A DNA stretch of 64,000 bases from Ailanthus altissimus (lineage: Eukaryota; Streptophyta; Magnoliopsida; Sapindales; Simaroubaceae). The notes under the pieces are model-generated. The model saw only the letters and a list, made by a program, of their open reading frames with translations. It did no database searches and was not told where the DNA came from. Position numbers and translations under genes: made by a program. Shown piece by piece: positions 41,346 to 51,496 of this stretch. How positions within the stretch are numbered: the first letter of the stretch is position 1; every line of letters begins with the position of its first letter. Location of the stretch: NCBI GenBank assembly GCA_946807835.1, contig OX327686.1, positions 15,252,001 to 15,316,000 on the forward strand, given 5' to 3'.

Positions 41346-41812
41346 GTTATTGTGGTGATTGACTTGTCTACTAAAACTATCTATCATATGGATCCTTGAC
41401 TTGTCTACTAAAACTATCTATCATATGGATCCTTTAGGAAATCAAATCTGTTATGACTTCTTCACAATCTTAAACAAGTAAGTTATGGTGTTCTATTATT
41501 ATTATTTTTTCAAACCACAATATTGTGTATTCATATTGAACTTTCTATTACTCATTAATTAATGTAAATTGTAGTAGCATATTCATCCATTTTGCTCAAG
41601 AATGTGACTATAGCAAGCGATCTTCAATAAATTAGATTCAAGTTAAGGTAAAAATGTTGCTTATTCAAAAATTTGATTCCTCTAGTTATTCAAAAAAATT
41701 ATTTCTTTAAATTGCTTAACATGCCATATTCACTTGAAAAGTGTGGAATGCGGTCTATACGTCATGGCTTACATGAGAGATTATAACCGATGCCGCAATA
41801 ATTTTAAAAAAT
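41346..41812 (+). pseudogene. Ulp1-like (C48) cysteine protease relic of a DNA transposon
   Basis: Two exon-like pieces are visible. The first (41346 to about 41477) reads 'VIVVIDLSTKTIYHMDPLGN', the strand around the catalytic Asp of Ulp1-type peptidases. The second (about 41746-41812) reads 'ECGLYVMAYMRDY', the block with the catalytic Cys (codon 41749-41751). Domains like this are carried by many plant CACTA and Mutator-like transposons. A 37-bp tandem duplication in the first piece shifts the frame. The catalytic His region was not found upstream. Confidence 0.6.
41359..41432. repeat. 37-bp tandem duplication
   Basis: Two perfect copies, 41359-41395 and 41396-41432, inside the Ulp1-like relic. 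Confidence 0.95.
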
Positions 41813-43439
41813 GTAAGTTATTTTAAATTTGTTTACCAATTAATATATAATTAAAAAGTATAGTTAAAGTATTTGATTTATACTGGTAAAAAAAAAGTAA
41901 ATAAATGATTAACAAATTATTGCTTACCAATATATAAGAAAGTCAAAAAATTACGCCAACTCCCTATCATATCAGCAGCCCATAGACTTGATATATCCTA
42001 GAAGAAAATATTGATAATAATTATTCGTCTCTAAGAAAAAGGGCAACATACTTAAAAAGATCTTGTTTGGCATTTTATTGGTGACCCTTTAATAAAAACC
42101 AAAAAGAAAGAAAAAAAAAAAAGAAATTATGATTTCTTTGCAAATATCATGCAACCGTTGCAAGCCGAGCCAACTCTATTCAACAGATCATTTGTTGATT
42201 TTGCAGATCTTGTAATTTAACATAAAACAATATCATGTACCTATCTACACATTCTTAAAGACTATTTAGTTTGCAGGATCCAAGAGGGGAATCAAAAGGG
42301 TTTCCAACTTGGTTTTAGAAACCTAAACGAAAATCAAAGGAGGACTTCTCCACCGTTTTTGCTTCTCAGCTATGCTCTTTGATTATAATTTATAGTATTG
42401 TAAAAGTAAGAGAGACAAAAGTGAACTTTGATTGAAATAGACAGAAAGCATTCGAGAATCAAGTTTCATCGAAGTCAAGTTTTTTTTTATTTAGGCATTT
42501 TAGCTTTAGAAAAAACTCGAGTTTTCGGCCTGAGTTTTTTTGAATCTAAAAAAACTTGAATCAACCCGAATCCCAAAAATAAAATAAAAAATAATGAAAC
42601 CCGAATTCGAATAAATTTTTTGGATTTTTTATAAGTTCGGTTTTTTTGGGTTTTCGAATGTTTCTTAATCTGAATTCGATTTCGGGTTTCTTTTTCTCTT
42701 CCTTAGCATCCCACTTCGACACACCTAAGTCTCACCAATAGGCAACATCACAGTAGTTAGCCATCGCTATCCCTCTAACAATAACTCATATTGTCGTCTT
42801 GTCAGTAACAGCTCGCATCGTTATCCCGTCGATCATTCCACCAGCAGCAAGCCTTGACTTATGATTATCGCCTGCCTCACATCCTACCAGCTGCAAGTGT
42901 CATCATTTTTGTCGCTTGTCTAGACTCACCATCGCGACATCTTTGATTGTTGGACTTGCCATTGCATCGCCCAAACTGAAGAACCAAAACTGCATTAAAA
43001 AATTAAACAGTTCAGTTTGGTTCAGTTTTCAATTTTAAATTTTAAAAATGAACTAGCTCAGTTTCATTTTCAATTTCACCTAAAAATGAAACCAAATCGA
43101 AGATGCTCACCTCCGATTCCTTGTTTCAACTTTCAAGCTTACATCAATCATTAATTCATTGTGCTTGAAAAGAGTGTAAAACTATTTGTCACTATATTTA
43201 TCTATTACTTAGAAAAAAAAAACTTCTAATTATACACATGACCTTTGACCTCTTGAGTCCCTGATAAGAGGCCAAACTATTTGGACCATCCTTGTGAGCA
43301 TACCAAAGATATATGTATAAGTCCGTGAGGAGTGTAAACATAAATGAAAAGTGTATTATTTTCATTAATATATTAATTTTTTTAATATTTATATTCTGGT
43401 TGGAGGGTGAAGGTTCTTGGATTGGAATTTTTAGGATAA
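41813..43439. other. Intergenic stretch, no recognisable gene
   Basis: AT-rich, with a block at 42465-42690 rich in 'cgagttttcggcctgagttt'-like text. A block at 42950-43110 is rich in 'cagtttggttcagttttcaattt', the style of simple decaying transposon ends. No frame of interest. Confidence 0.35.
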
Positions 43440-43880
43440 TTACATTCAAGCCCTTATCTCTATCCTCCTAAATAACCAAAAGCGTCTATGTCCACCTACA
43501 AATAAAACTCCAACACTCAAGTCAACGGGCTTAAAAGATAGGTTCAAGGGAAAATTCAATAATTAGAAGAGAAAGTAATGTTTGATTCTCGGAAAAATAA
43601 TATATATTCGTTTTGAAATAATTTTCAATTCAACATCTATTCGAAATGAATATCAATTCTTTTTAAAAGTCTTTTTCTCACAACATGTTAGATTTTTTTC
43701 ACTACCCCAATTTACAGGGTGATTTTAGAGGAAAATAATTAACTTTCCTCCAAAATCTTCTTTATCAGTTAAATTTATCTTGTGTCTAAGATATTCTCTG
43801 TTAATAGATGTTAATTTTTTTTCATTGTTCATTTAGATGCTCTTGGATAGATAGTATACTGTAATTGGTAAGAACTAGTT
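43440..43880 (+). repeat. Dispersed repeat Z, copy 1
   Basis: Matches 55480-55900 in order: 'aaataaccaaa.gcg.ct', 'caacactcaagt', 'agataggttcaa.g.aaaatt.aataatta', 'tttttctcactacc..aatttaca.gg', 'aaaatcttct'. The family is unknown to me; non-coding. Confidence 0.7.
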
Positions 43881-43920
43881 TTGTTAAATTTTATAGAGTG
43901 CATAGGATTTATTAATACTT

Positions 43921-44208
43921 TGATCCACCAGCTGAATGACATTTCAGAGTCACTGGCGTCTCAACACACAATTAAATCTCATGTATAACCCTCAATCGTA
44001 TTAAACTTAGGATCTCATTCTTTATAGACCTTTAAGGTTCAATGGTTGTACCTATTGGGCTAGCCAGCTCAATAGGTACAACCATTGAACCTTAAAAGCT
44101 TATAAGGGATGAGATCCCAGATTCAACATTAGTTGGGGTCACAGATAACCTTATTATTGTGTGGTGGGACGTCAGTGACTTTAAGGTGTCATCCAGTTGG
44201 TGGACCAA
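43921..44208. repeat. Foldback 1: inverted SINE-like units, head to head
   Basis: The left arm (43921-44057) and right arm (44070-44208) are imperfect reverse complements. Each arm, read outward from the centre, begins 'caataggtacaaccattgaacctt', continues 'gagatcc.ag.ttcaac', and ends '..gtgtcatccag.tggtgga.caa'. The first block resembles a pol III box A (TRGCnnAatnGG) and 'ggttcaac' a box B. That suggests tRNA-derived SINE-like units, but no tRNA parent is evident. Confidence 0.75.
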
Positions 44209-44309
44209 GGAGTTTGTGGATCCCACACAAAAATTAATTTTGATGGCTATTATTCTAGTGCTTGATTAAATTAATTCTAAGTGTGAGACCAACAATAAAA
44301 TTGTATTAA

Positions 44310-45812
44310 AATATAATGTTATGATCTATATATGTTATAATATTATCTAATAATATATAATTTAATTATTCAAAATAATTTTGAATAATTACTTTTTACC
44401 TTACTAATTTTTACTACTAATGATAAATCGTAAAAATGTAAAATTAAATCATGGAACAAATTTTGTCATTTGTCAATATTTTATTAATTAACAACCCTTG
44501 TTAATTAATTGAGTGATTTACTTAACAATTAAGTCTTGACAAATGTATATCCTCAGGGATCCCTAACTAATTATTCTATTTTGCTGAAATTTATTGGATC
44601 GAATTATTCAATCCAATCCGCTACCACAGTGCTCAACGAGTACACTTTATATTGTGAGACTCTCTAGGTCCACACCTAATTTGTCATATGGAGCTCCTCC
44701 ATACGTCCGTGAACAATGTCCCACACACACGTTACGGATATTACAAATTAGTGCGTTAGACCATGCAAGTTGAGGTTATTGTATATTCGTATAATCCTTC
44801 CATCATTTATATCCTTGAAGAGCAGAGATATAGATCATCACCGTCAAATCTCTTATTTGCTCAATCATGAACTTATCTCCAGATTTATATTTCATTAAAC
44901 AATATCCACAAACACTTTTGTGATATTGTTTATTCCTTCGGAATATCTTTTCCAAGGTATATGCTTGCGGCCACAAGACATTCTGAAATATAATCTCGGA
45001 GTATTAGGATATACAACCCACTCATATGAGCTGACGGATCCTATATCTATGCACACCGAACTCCATAAGCATCGGACCATACCCATCAGTCAGACCATGA
45101 AAGGTTTCTGACATGTGTGAAACCAAAGCATGGTGGATCACTCACAAGCCCACCGTGGCGCTCAAGTCAGAGGACCACAAATACTACTCAACTCAGAAGA
45201 CCTTCCATTGACGGCTTTATGAGATGTCTATTAAATGTCTTCGTGAGTCTATTCAATATCCAGTCCTTACTGAATACCTGCATCTCTATACGAGCTTCCT
45301 GCTAAGCTCATGGTTTGTTAAGACTAACCATCTGGACCATTCAGACATAGACATACACTAATCTATATTAATGGGTTCCACCGATAGACCCGCATCGATG
45401 AAAGTAGATCAGGAACATTATGTTTGAGAACATACTTGCATAATGATATTTTCTAGCACCATCTGAAACTCCTTGCAGCTATGTCATTACTCATATATTC
45501 TCAGGTCATTGTCCCATTTCAGACAAGACTCTAACTCTTTAGATTTTGCTAACTCTTATAAACTTACTAACTCTTAGTACCACTAACTCTTAGTGTTTAT
45601 AACTATTAGCATTGCTAACTCTTAGCCCTAGTCTAAACTCTTTTAGACCAGATCTGAACTCCTTCAGATCATACAATGTCTGAAACGTTACAAGCATCTT
45701 ACCATTTAATAATAAATAATATTAACGATTTTATTAGAAATAATAATTATATAAATACTATCACTATATATTTATACATTATGGGATGGCACGTAAGCAC
45801 TCCACCAATTAC
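44310..45812 (+). mobile_element. X-family LTR copy 5
   Basis: Long alignment with X copies 2 and 4, from 'taattactttttacct' (about 44385) through the core to the terminal block GGGATGGCACGTAAGCA at 45783-45799. The left end is not determined because foldback 1 lies just upstream. The right end lacks the usual AACA. Non-coding; the short frames at 44920 and 45117 are part of it. Confidence 0.75.
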
Positions 45813-45859
45813 TATAATTATAATGGGTAAATAAATTACCAACATTTAGGTCCCTCATT

Positions 45860-46050
45860 GTATGAAAATATAATGTTATGATCTATATATGTTATAATAT
45901 TATCTAATAATATAATAATAATATATAATTTAATTATTCAAAATAATTTGAATAATTACTTTTTACCTTACTAATGTTTACTACCAATGGTAAATAGTAA
46001 AAAGGTAAAATTAAATCATGGAACAAATTTTGTCACTTGTCAATTTTTAC
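45860..46050 (+). mobile_element. X-family LTR copy 6 (fragment)
   Basis: The segment 'aaatataatgttatgatctatatatg...aaattaaatcatggaacaaattttgtca.ttgtcaat' repeats 44315-44480 almost exactly, in the same orientation. It is broken by foldback 2 at about 46060. Confidence 0.75.
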
Positions 46051-46059
46051 CCGTTGGGA

Positions 46060-46420
46060 TGGCCAGCCTGTTGGGTACCAACCTCGAACTCATTAGGCAT
46101 ATATGGATGAGATCTTGGGTTCGAGGGAGGGGAGGTACGTCCTACGCCTGGGTGTGCTGGGGCGCCAATACTGCGCCCTGGTGGACCCTAGAGCTGGTGC
46201 TGGGGTGGGCCACACACACTCTGACAAAAAGGCCAGCCTTTTTAATAGAGTGTGTGGGACCCACCAACTCCTTAATCCACCAGCTGGATGACACCTCAGA
46301 ACCACTGGCGTCCCAACACATAATTAAATCTCATGCATAACCCCCAACCGTGTTGAACCTGGGATCTCACCCTTTATAGGCCTTTAAGGTTCAATGGTTG
46401 TACCTATTGGACTGTCTAGA
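46060..46420. repeat. Foldback 2: inverted SINE-like units, tail to tail
   Basis: The left unit (46060 to about 46215, +) begins 'ggccagcctgttgggtacca' and has 'gagatcttgggttcgaggga' (box B-like). The right unit (about 46243-46420, -) matches the arms of foldbacks 1 and 3. The tails meet around a short 'cacacacactct....agagtgtgtggg' inverted repeat. GC content is well above the surroundings. The units are only partly similar to each other. Confidence 0.6.
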
Positions 46421-47091
46421 GCTCACTTTGAAATATATGTTGAACAATTCTAGTCTATAACTTTTGGTGGGATTAATGAGTTTAATTATTATTACATTAA
46501 TAAATAATAATAATAATAAATTTTCGCATCTCATACAAATCTAATTCATAATTAGTATATTTATTTACGTAAGCATAACTAACCCCCACCAATAGGGTTC
46601 CCATTGTGGTTATTAACGTAAATAAATGATTTGTTATTTTAATACAATAATATAACAATTATAAATGTATTAAATATACTTCACTTGAAAAACTTGTAAA
46701 TAGATGTATTATGTATGCCAATGGGGTCCACTTTCCGTTGTACAGTTTAAAAGATTAAACTGTCGTTTTTCCTTTTGAGAGATTTAAAAAATTATGTAAA
46801 GCAGTGGGAGAGCGTCTTTAGATTAAAATATGTATAAAAGTTGTATCCATGATCTAAAACGTTATTTATTAACGATTAGAAATATTCCGCTAAATATCTC
46901 TATTTTTTATCTTATAATGATAAGATTAGTAACTTGTAGAGATAAGCAGACTATGAGCAACCCATTAATATACTTGATTAAGCACATAATCTATAGGGTA
47001 CCGATAAATATTAAGACTTGCTTATAATCTAAGAATTATTCTAGATTGAAAGAAATAAATAGAGATATAATAGATCAATAGATATTAAAAA
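46421..47091. other. AT-rich stretch, no recognisable gene
   Basis: Contains (AAT)n-like text near 46495-46520. The 65-codon frame at 46830 has no family features. Confidence 0.35.
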
Positions 47092-47361
47092 GGGTTGTTC
47101 ACGGATGTATGAAGGAGCTCCATATGACAAATTAGGTGTGGACCTAGAGAGTCTCACAATATAAAGTGTTCTCGTTGAGCACTGGGGTAGCGGATTGGAT
47201 TGAATAGTTCGATCCAATAAATTTCAGCAAAACAAAATAATTAGTTAGGGATCCCTCGGGATATACATTTGTCAAAACTTAATTGTTAAGTAAATCACTC
47301 AATTAATTAACAAGGATTGTTAATTAATAGAATATTGACAAGTGATAAAATTTGTTCCATG
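47092..47361 (-). mobile_element. X-family LTR copy 7 (fragment)
   Basis: Reverse complement of about 44450-44730 in X copy 5, including 'gagagtctcacaatataaagtgttctcgttgagcactg' (inverse) and the 'ggatccct' block. It stops where foldback 3 begins. Confidence 0.8.
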
Positions 47362-47367
47362 ATTACA

Positions 47368-47653
47368 AGTGTGTAGGACTCACCAACTCGTTGGTCCACC
47401 AGTTGGATGACACCTCAGAGCCACTGGCGTCCCAACACAAAATTAAATCTCATGCATGACCCCCAACCATGTTGAACCTGGGATCTCATTCCTTATAGGC
47501 CTTTAAGGTTCAATGGTTGTACCCAATGGGAATGAGATCCCAGGTTCAACATGGTTGGGGGTCATGCATGAGATTTAATTTTGTGTTGGGACGCCAGTGG
47601 CTCTGAGGTGTCATCCAACTGGTGGACCAACGAGTTGGTGAGTCCTACACACT
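47368..47653. repeat. Foldback 3: perfect 125-bp hairpin stem
   Basis: The left stem 47368-47492 and right stem 47529-47653 are exact reverse complements over 125 bases, with a 36-base loop holding the 'ggttcaatggttgtaccc' head. TACA flanks both sides (47364-47367, 47654-47657). The stem sequence is the same unit as in foldbacks 1 and 2. The 68-codon open frame at 47581 is a by-product. Confidence 0.95.
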
Positions 47654-47694
47654 TACAAAATTTGATACCTATAAAAGTCTCTTATGAAAAACAC

Positions 47695-48060
47695 GTCCAT
47701 GACTTCTTAATCAATTATGATAACTTTGATTACTATTTTAAGCACATGATCCTTCTCAGGACGGATGGCTTATGGTTCCCATTTTGAGCACATGATCCTT
47801 CTAAAAAAAGGACAACTTATTGTTACCATTTCGATCACACGATCCTTCTCGGAAGGGACAGTTTATGGTTCCTATTTGAGTACACGATCCTTCTTTGGAA
47901 GGATAGCTTATGACTACCAATTTGAACATATAATTTATTTTATGAAGAATGATTATGGTTCTTATTTTGAGCACAAGATCCTTCTTGGAAAAGACGTCTT
48001 ATAGATACCAATTAAAGCACGTGACCCTTCTCAAAAAGTACAACTTATAGTTCTCATGAC
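47695..48060. repeat. 46-bp minisatellite, about seven units
   Basis: The unit 'atggttcccattttgagcac.atgatccttct..gga...gctt' recurs with 45-47 base spacing. The 'gagcac' cores lie near 47740, 47786, 47833, 47878, 47924, 47969 and 48016. Units are diverged, so the array is old. Confidence 0.85.
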
Positions 48061-48121
48061 TAATATAAAAAAAAGATGACCTTATCAGTTAAATCGTCAT
48101 ATCCAAATTAATTTTAACTGT

Positions 48122-48192
48122 CTTTAATTATTAAAGACAATATAAGCTTGCTTGTTAAAGACAATATAGGCTTACTTGTTAAAGACAATCTA
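48122..48192. repeat. 24-bp tandem repeat, about 2.7 units
   Basis: The unit 'ttaaagacaatatagrcttrcttg' is repeated directly after the 46-bp minisatellite. Confidence 0.8.
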
Positions 48193-48873
48193 GACATCAT
48201 ATATCCACCCATTCATTCAAATATTCATTTCGCAACTTGAAAGCAAGTTTTGATTATGTTTTTATAAAATCAATATGTAATGGAAAAGTTGTAATTCTTT
48301 TGAAGTCTATTTATAATTATAATAAAGTTTATCATCAATTTTGTAAAGTCGCATACTTTCTCTTTTTATCATCTTTATTTTTTGTTGCCTCTGTATTTCA
48401 ACTTTGTTGTCTTTGTCAATTCAGTTACTTTTTATTTATTTTTTAGCATGATCATCTTCCTTTTTTGGAGCTACAATCTTACAACCTTTGAATTCTACAA
48501 AAATTTAGATCATATAAGAGATAATTATTGTAATTTGAGCGTTGTATTAATTCCTCATCTGAGATGAAGAAAATTAGTTGCTTTCTCCAAACCCTCTTCT
48601 TTTGTCATGTGAAATTTAATTCTTAATCTAGTACCACATGCTCATATAATATGTTGAGTAATAATTTTAAAGCAAGTATATGATTTTACGAAAATATTGT
48701 ATTTGACAAAATTAATTTTTAATAATTAAAAATTAATTTCTTTTGACAGTGACTACATAATTTTTTCAGTCAATTATCATTGAATTTTTTAAGCATAAAC
48801 TCCGACAAGTGTAATCTATGTATCACAAGGTTATGCAAATGTAATTCTATGTTACCTTAAATTCATGTAAATG
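48193..48873. other. AT-rich stretch, no recognisable gene
   Basis: Nothing assignable. A 'tatgcaaatgtaatt' block at 48832-48846 recurs just beyond the right end of the Pack-CACTA element (54067-54081). Confidence 0.35.
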
Positions 48874-49129
48874 CATTATTACAAAAAAGAGTTTCATTAA
48901 TATTATGTTATTGATATATTTTTAAATAGTATTAATGAAGGAAATATTAATAAATTATTGATATTATATTATTAAAAATATAAAATATTAATAAATTATT
49001 AATATTATGTACTAAAAAATAAAGTATTAGTAAATTAATAATATTAAAAAATTATTTTTTAATTAAAGTTAATTATTAAAAATAAATAAAATTTATAAAA
49101 ATTAATATAATATAAAAAACGACGTAATA

Positions 49130-49331
49130 TCGGTGTTATAAATAAAAACAAAGCCCAAAATAACAGTGTTTTGGGGAGAAACTGGAAAAAGAAAAATCGT
49201 TTGGGATAAAGAAATTAAAACATTTTTTTCTCAAGTCTCATCTCTGCTGGCCTTTCTCAGTCTCTCACAAAGTCACAAACCCTAACCCCTCTCTCACCAT
49301 GGGCGGCTTCTCCAACTTTGTCAATATAAGT
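49130..49331 (+). pseudogene. Captured promoter / 5' leader with a start codon
   Basis: Text typical of plant gene starts: 'caaagcccaaaata', a pyrimidine-rich leader with 'aaaccctaacccctctctcacc', then ATG at 49299-49301 followed by about ten codons (MGGFSNFVNI). It then reaches a stop-rich AT stretch. It looks like the 5' end of a host gene, parent unknown. If still active it could drive transcription of the downstream pieces. Confidence 0.45.
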
Positions 49332-49489
49332 TATACATAGGTCACAATTTTATTAATACGTACGCCAAATAAAATCTACATTTTTTTTCCCTTTATACAC
49401 ATAAAAATCCTAACAGATCCCGTCTACTCTTTTTTCCTTTTTTTTGTGGCTTCATAACTTCAATTGGTAAGCATTCTCAAATTCTAAAG

Positions 49490-49761
49490 ATGGCTGCGAT
49501 ACAATAGAACGGAGAGGAGGAGGAGGGAGATTGGATTCCGATGACAAATTATCTTTGAAATGACGGAGGGAGTGAAGGCGATAACGAGCTTCGATGCCAT
49601 AAGAATAACAGACGATTTGTTGCGTGAAATTTACCAGTACGGTTTTGAGAAGCCATTGGCTATTTGTAGAGAGTTTTATGCAGATAATCAAGGGCAGAGA
49701 TGTAATTGCATAGGCTTAATGCGATACTGGCAAAACCTCTATGATTGCCCTAACCATTTTG
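49490..49761 (+). pseudogene. Captured eIF4A-III (DEAD-box helicase) first exon
   Basis: eIF4A-III is the RNA helicase core of the exon junction complex. This piece starts at ATG 49490 and matches the eIF4A-III N-terminus: a Gly/Arg-rich start, 'TEGVKAITSFD', 'DDLLR..YQYGFEKP' and 'IIKGRDVIA', then the Walker-A region 'GTGKTSMIAL'. The piece ends at an intact donor (TTG|GTAAGT). At least two frameshifts occur, near 49555 and 49670. Two glutamine codons before GTGKT have become TAG and TAA. It cannot encode a helicase. Confidence 0.85.
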
Positions 49762-50251
49762 GTAAGTTTTGGTGTACATTTGTAGTGTGGTTCTCATTGT
49801 CGGGTTAACTTTTGGTGGCAAGTTTTCAACTTTAGATGTTAGCACGGAAGGTTGCAAGTTGATCTTTCTGCCATGAGGGCTAATGAGTGATTTATGTTCA
49901 TGAATCTATTTTAATATTTAATTAATTGATCTGAACTGATGAGCTTAAACGGGAGAGAAATCTGCCGCAAACGAATATAATTTGATTGGTAATTTATTTA
50001 TAATGTTTATCAAATTTTATCCAATAAATGTTTTGGTATCTCCATTCATGGCCATAATCTTGTGGTAATAAATTTATGCAATTGTTTAGATATATATTTG
50101 ATGCTTTAACATTTATTTATTACCGTATGTATTATTTTTTATTTATAGTGGCATGAACCTGTTGATATAGAGTCATTGAAATGAAAAATAAAAATGAAAC
50201 TTTCAATTAATACCTCAGTTTGGCATTAAATTGACTTATACTATTATGCAG

Positions 50252-50394
50252 ATAATGGAATTCATGTAATGAAGAAATTTCTCATTCAGAACAATGAACA
50301 ACTGGAGTTGGTCTGTGAGGAGATTCGTGTTTCTTCACTTTTCAGTCATCCCAATCTGCTTCTGCTACTTGATCATGCTATAATTGCTGTTAAG
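50252..50394 (+). pseudogene. Captured exon of an STK16-type protein kinase
   Basis: This 143-base open exon is bounded by AG (50250-50251) and GT (50395-50396). Its translation, containing 'LIQNNEQLEL', 'EEIRVSSLFSHPNLL' and 'LLDHAIIAVK', corresponds to kinase subdomains II-IV, including the VAIK-like lysine region and the alpha-C helix, of plant STK16/NAK-family kinases. No other kinase exons follow. The reading frame is intact in this piece. Confidence 0.8.
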
Positions 50395-50603
50395 GTATGT
50401 TGTTGGTAATTCTAGTAGCCATACCATTTAGACAAAATTAATGGTGATTATGTGCTCTTTCAACTGGCATTTTCCTATTGCATTGGATGAATATGCTATG
50501 GAAATCCATGATTAGAAATATATAATTGTCAAGTTCATGCCGACTCTTCTCATTTAACACTAATTTGCAGGTAAGTAAATATTGTGTAAATGAACTCCAT
50601 TAG

Positions 50604-51209
50604 ATGGTAACAAATGAATTGAAGAAAGGAAGTGATAAAGATGGACGACGAAGGAGTTGGGAGGTTGCATTATGTGGTGCTTATGAAAGGGCAGATGATG
50701 CTCTCAAGGATAAGTCATTGGAACCATACTCAATTAGAACAATGGCTTCGGTGGTGATTCTGTTAGCCTGCCAGGTTATTGCTGCTAATTGTGGTGACTA
50801 CAGGGTGATTTTGTACCGAGGGAAGCAAGCAATCCCCTTCACAGTTGATCACAAGGTATCTAAACTAATTCTGACTTGATATCTCCACTTGCTATAGATT
50901 AATTAAACTATTGATTTAGGTAACTTCAAACTACTGACATATTTTTCTGTAGTTGGTGTCTACTATTAGCGATAATCATGTGGCAATGTTGCTTATGAAA
51001 CTTGGGAAATGCTTTGCTCTTTTCAGTTACCACATATGCATTCATGTGTGCATATAAATATCTTTACCCATCAGAGATGACCTACTGTGTCTTTGCAGCT
51101 TGATAGAGAAGATGCAGTGACAAGAATTATCAATGGAGGTAGGAAAATTATAAACTGGGGCTGTTTAAAGGTGGATGGGTTTCTTGCTATGACAAGAGCA
51201 ACCTTATAA
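50604..51209 (+). pseudogene. Captured PP2C phosphatase fragment (two exons)
   Basis: Exon a (about 50604-50855, donor GTATCT) contains 'VIAANCGDYRVILYRGKQAIPFTVDHK', matching the PP2C 'NCGDSRAVL..G...LT.DHK' block. Exon b (51099-51209, after TTTGCAG) continues 'DREDAVTRI' and '..VDGFLAMTRA', then hits TAA where 'IGD' would follow. Exons with their natural intron were thus captured together. The Ser of CGDSR is Tyr here, the upstream 'VGSTA' strand is degraded, and the metal-binding Asp residues outside this part are absent. Confidence 0.85.
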
Positions 51210-51424
51210 ATGTTTAATTTCCACACTCATAACCTTATAAATGTTTTTGCATGGTAAATTTTCCTCCATTTTTAGCCTTGCTGAAAGTAGTAGTGACTGG
51301 ATGTCCATGAGGTACCATATTTGTTTCTTGTTGTAATATAGTGGTGGCTGCCATTTAATAATCACTGCTTTACTATAATGAAATCTTTTTGATGTATAAG
51401 ATGCTCACTGTTTTTTATATTCAG

Positions 51425-51494
51425 GAAAATGTTAAGTCAAAGCATCCTCAATTGTTGTATGAATCCAAGTTATACAGAATCCTACAGGGAGGAA
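51425..51494 (+). pseudogene. Captured casein kinase I exon
   Basis: This 70-base exon lies between CAG (51422-51424) and GT (51495-51496). It translates to '[20 protein letters not shown]' plus QGG, the block after the ATP-binding lysine in plant casein kinase I (alpha-C helix region). The original intron borders seem retained. It is the only CK1 exon in the array. Confidence 0.85.
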
Positions 51495-51496
51495 GT

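Noticed and set aside
43921..44208. tRNA gene
   Set aside because: Box A- and B-like text is present, but no cloverleaf, anticodon arm or acceptor stem can be drawn; SINE-like is the most I can support.
45987..46340. 117-codon frame with Trp-rich text
   Set aside because: It spans an X fragment and foldback 2; the open frame comes from the GC-rich repeat.
47581..47787. 68-codon frame on the + strand
   Set aside because: It lies in the right arm of the perfect hairpin and the minisatellite; no protein features.
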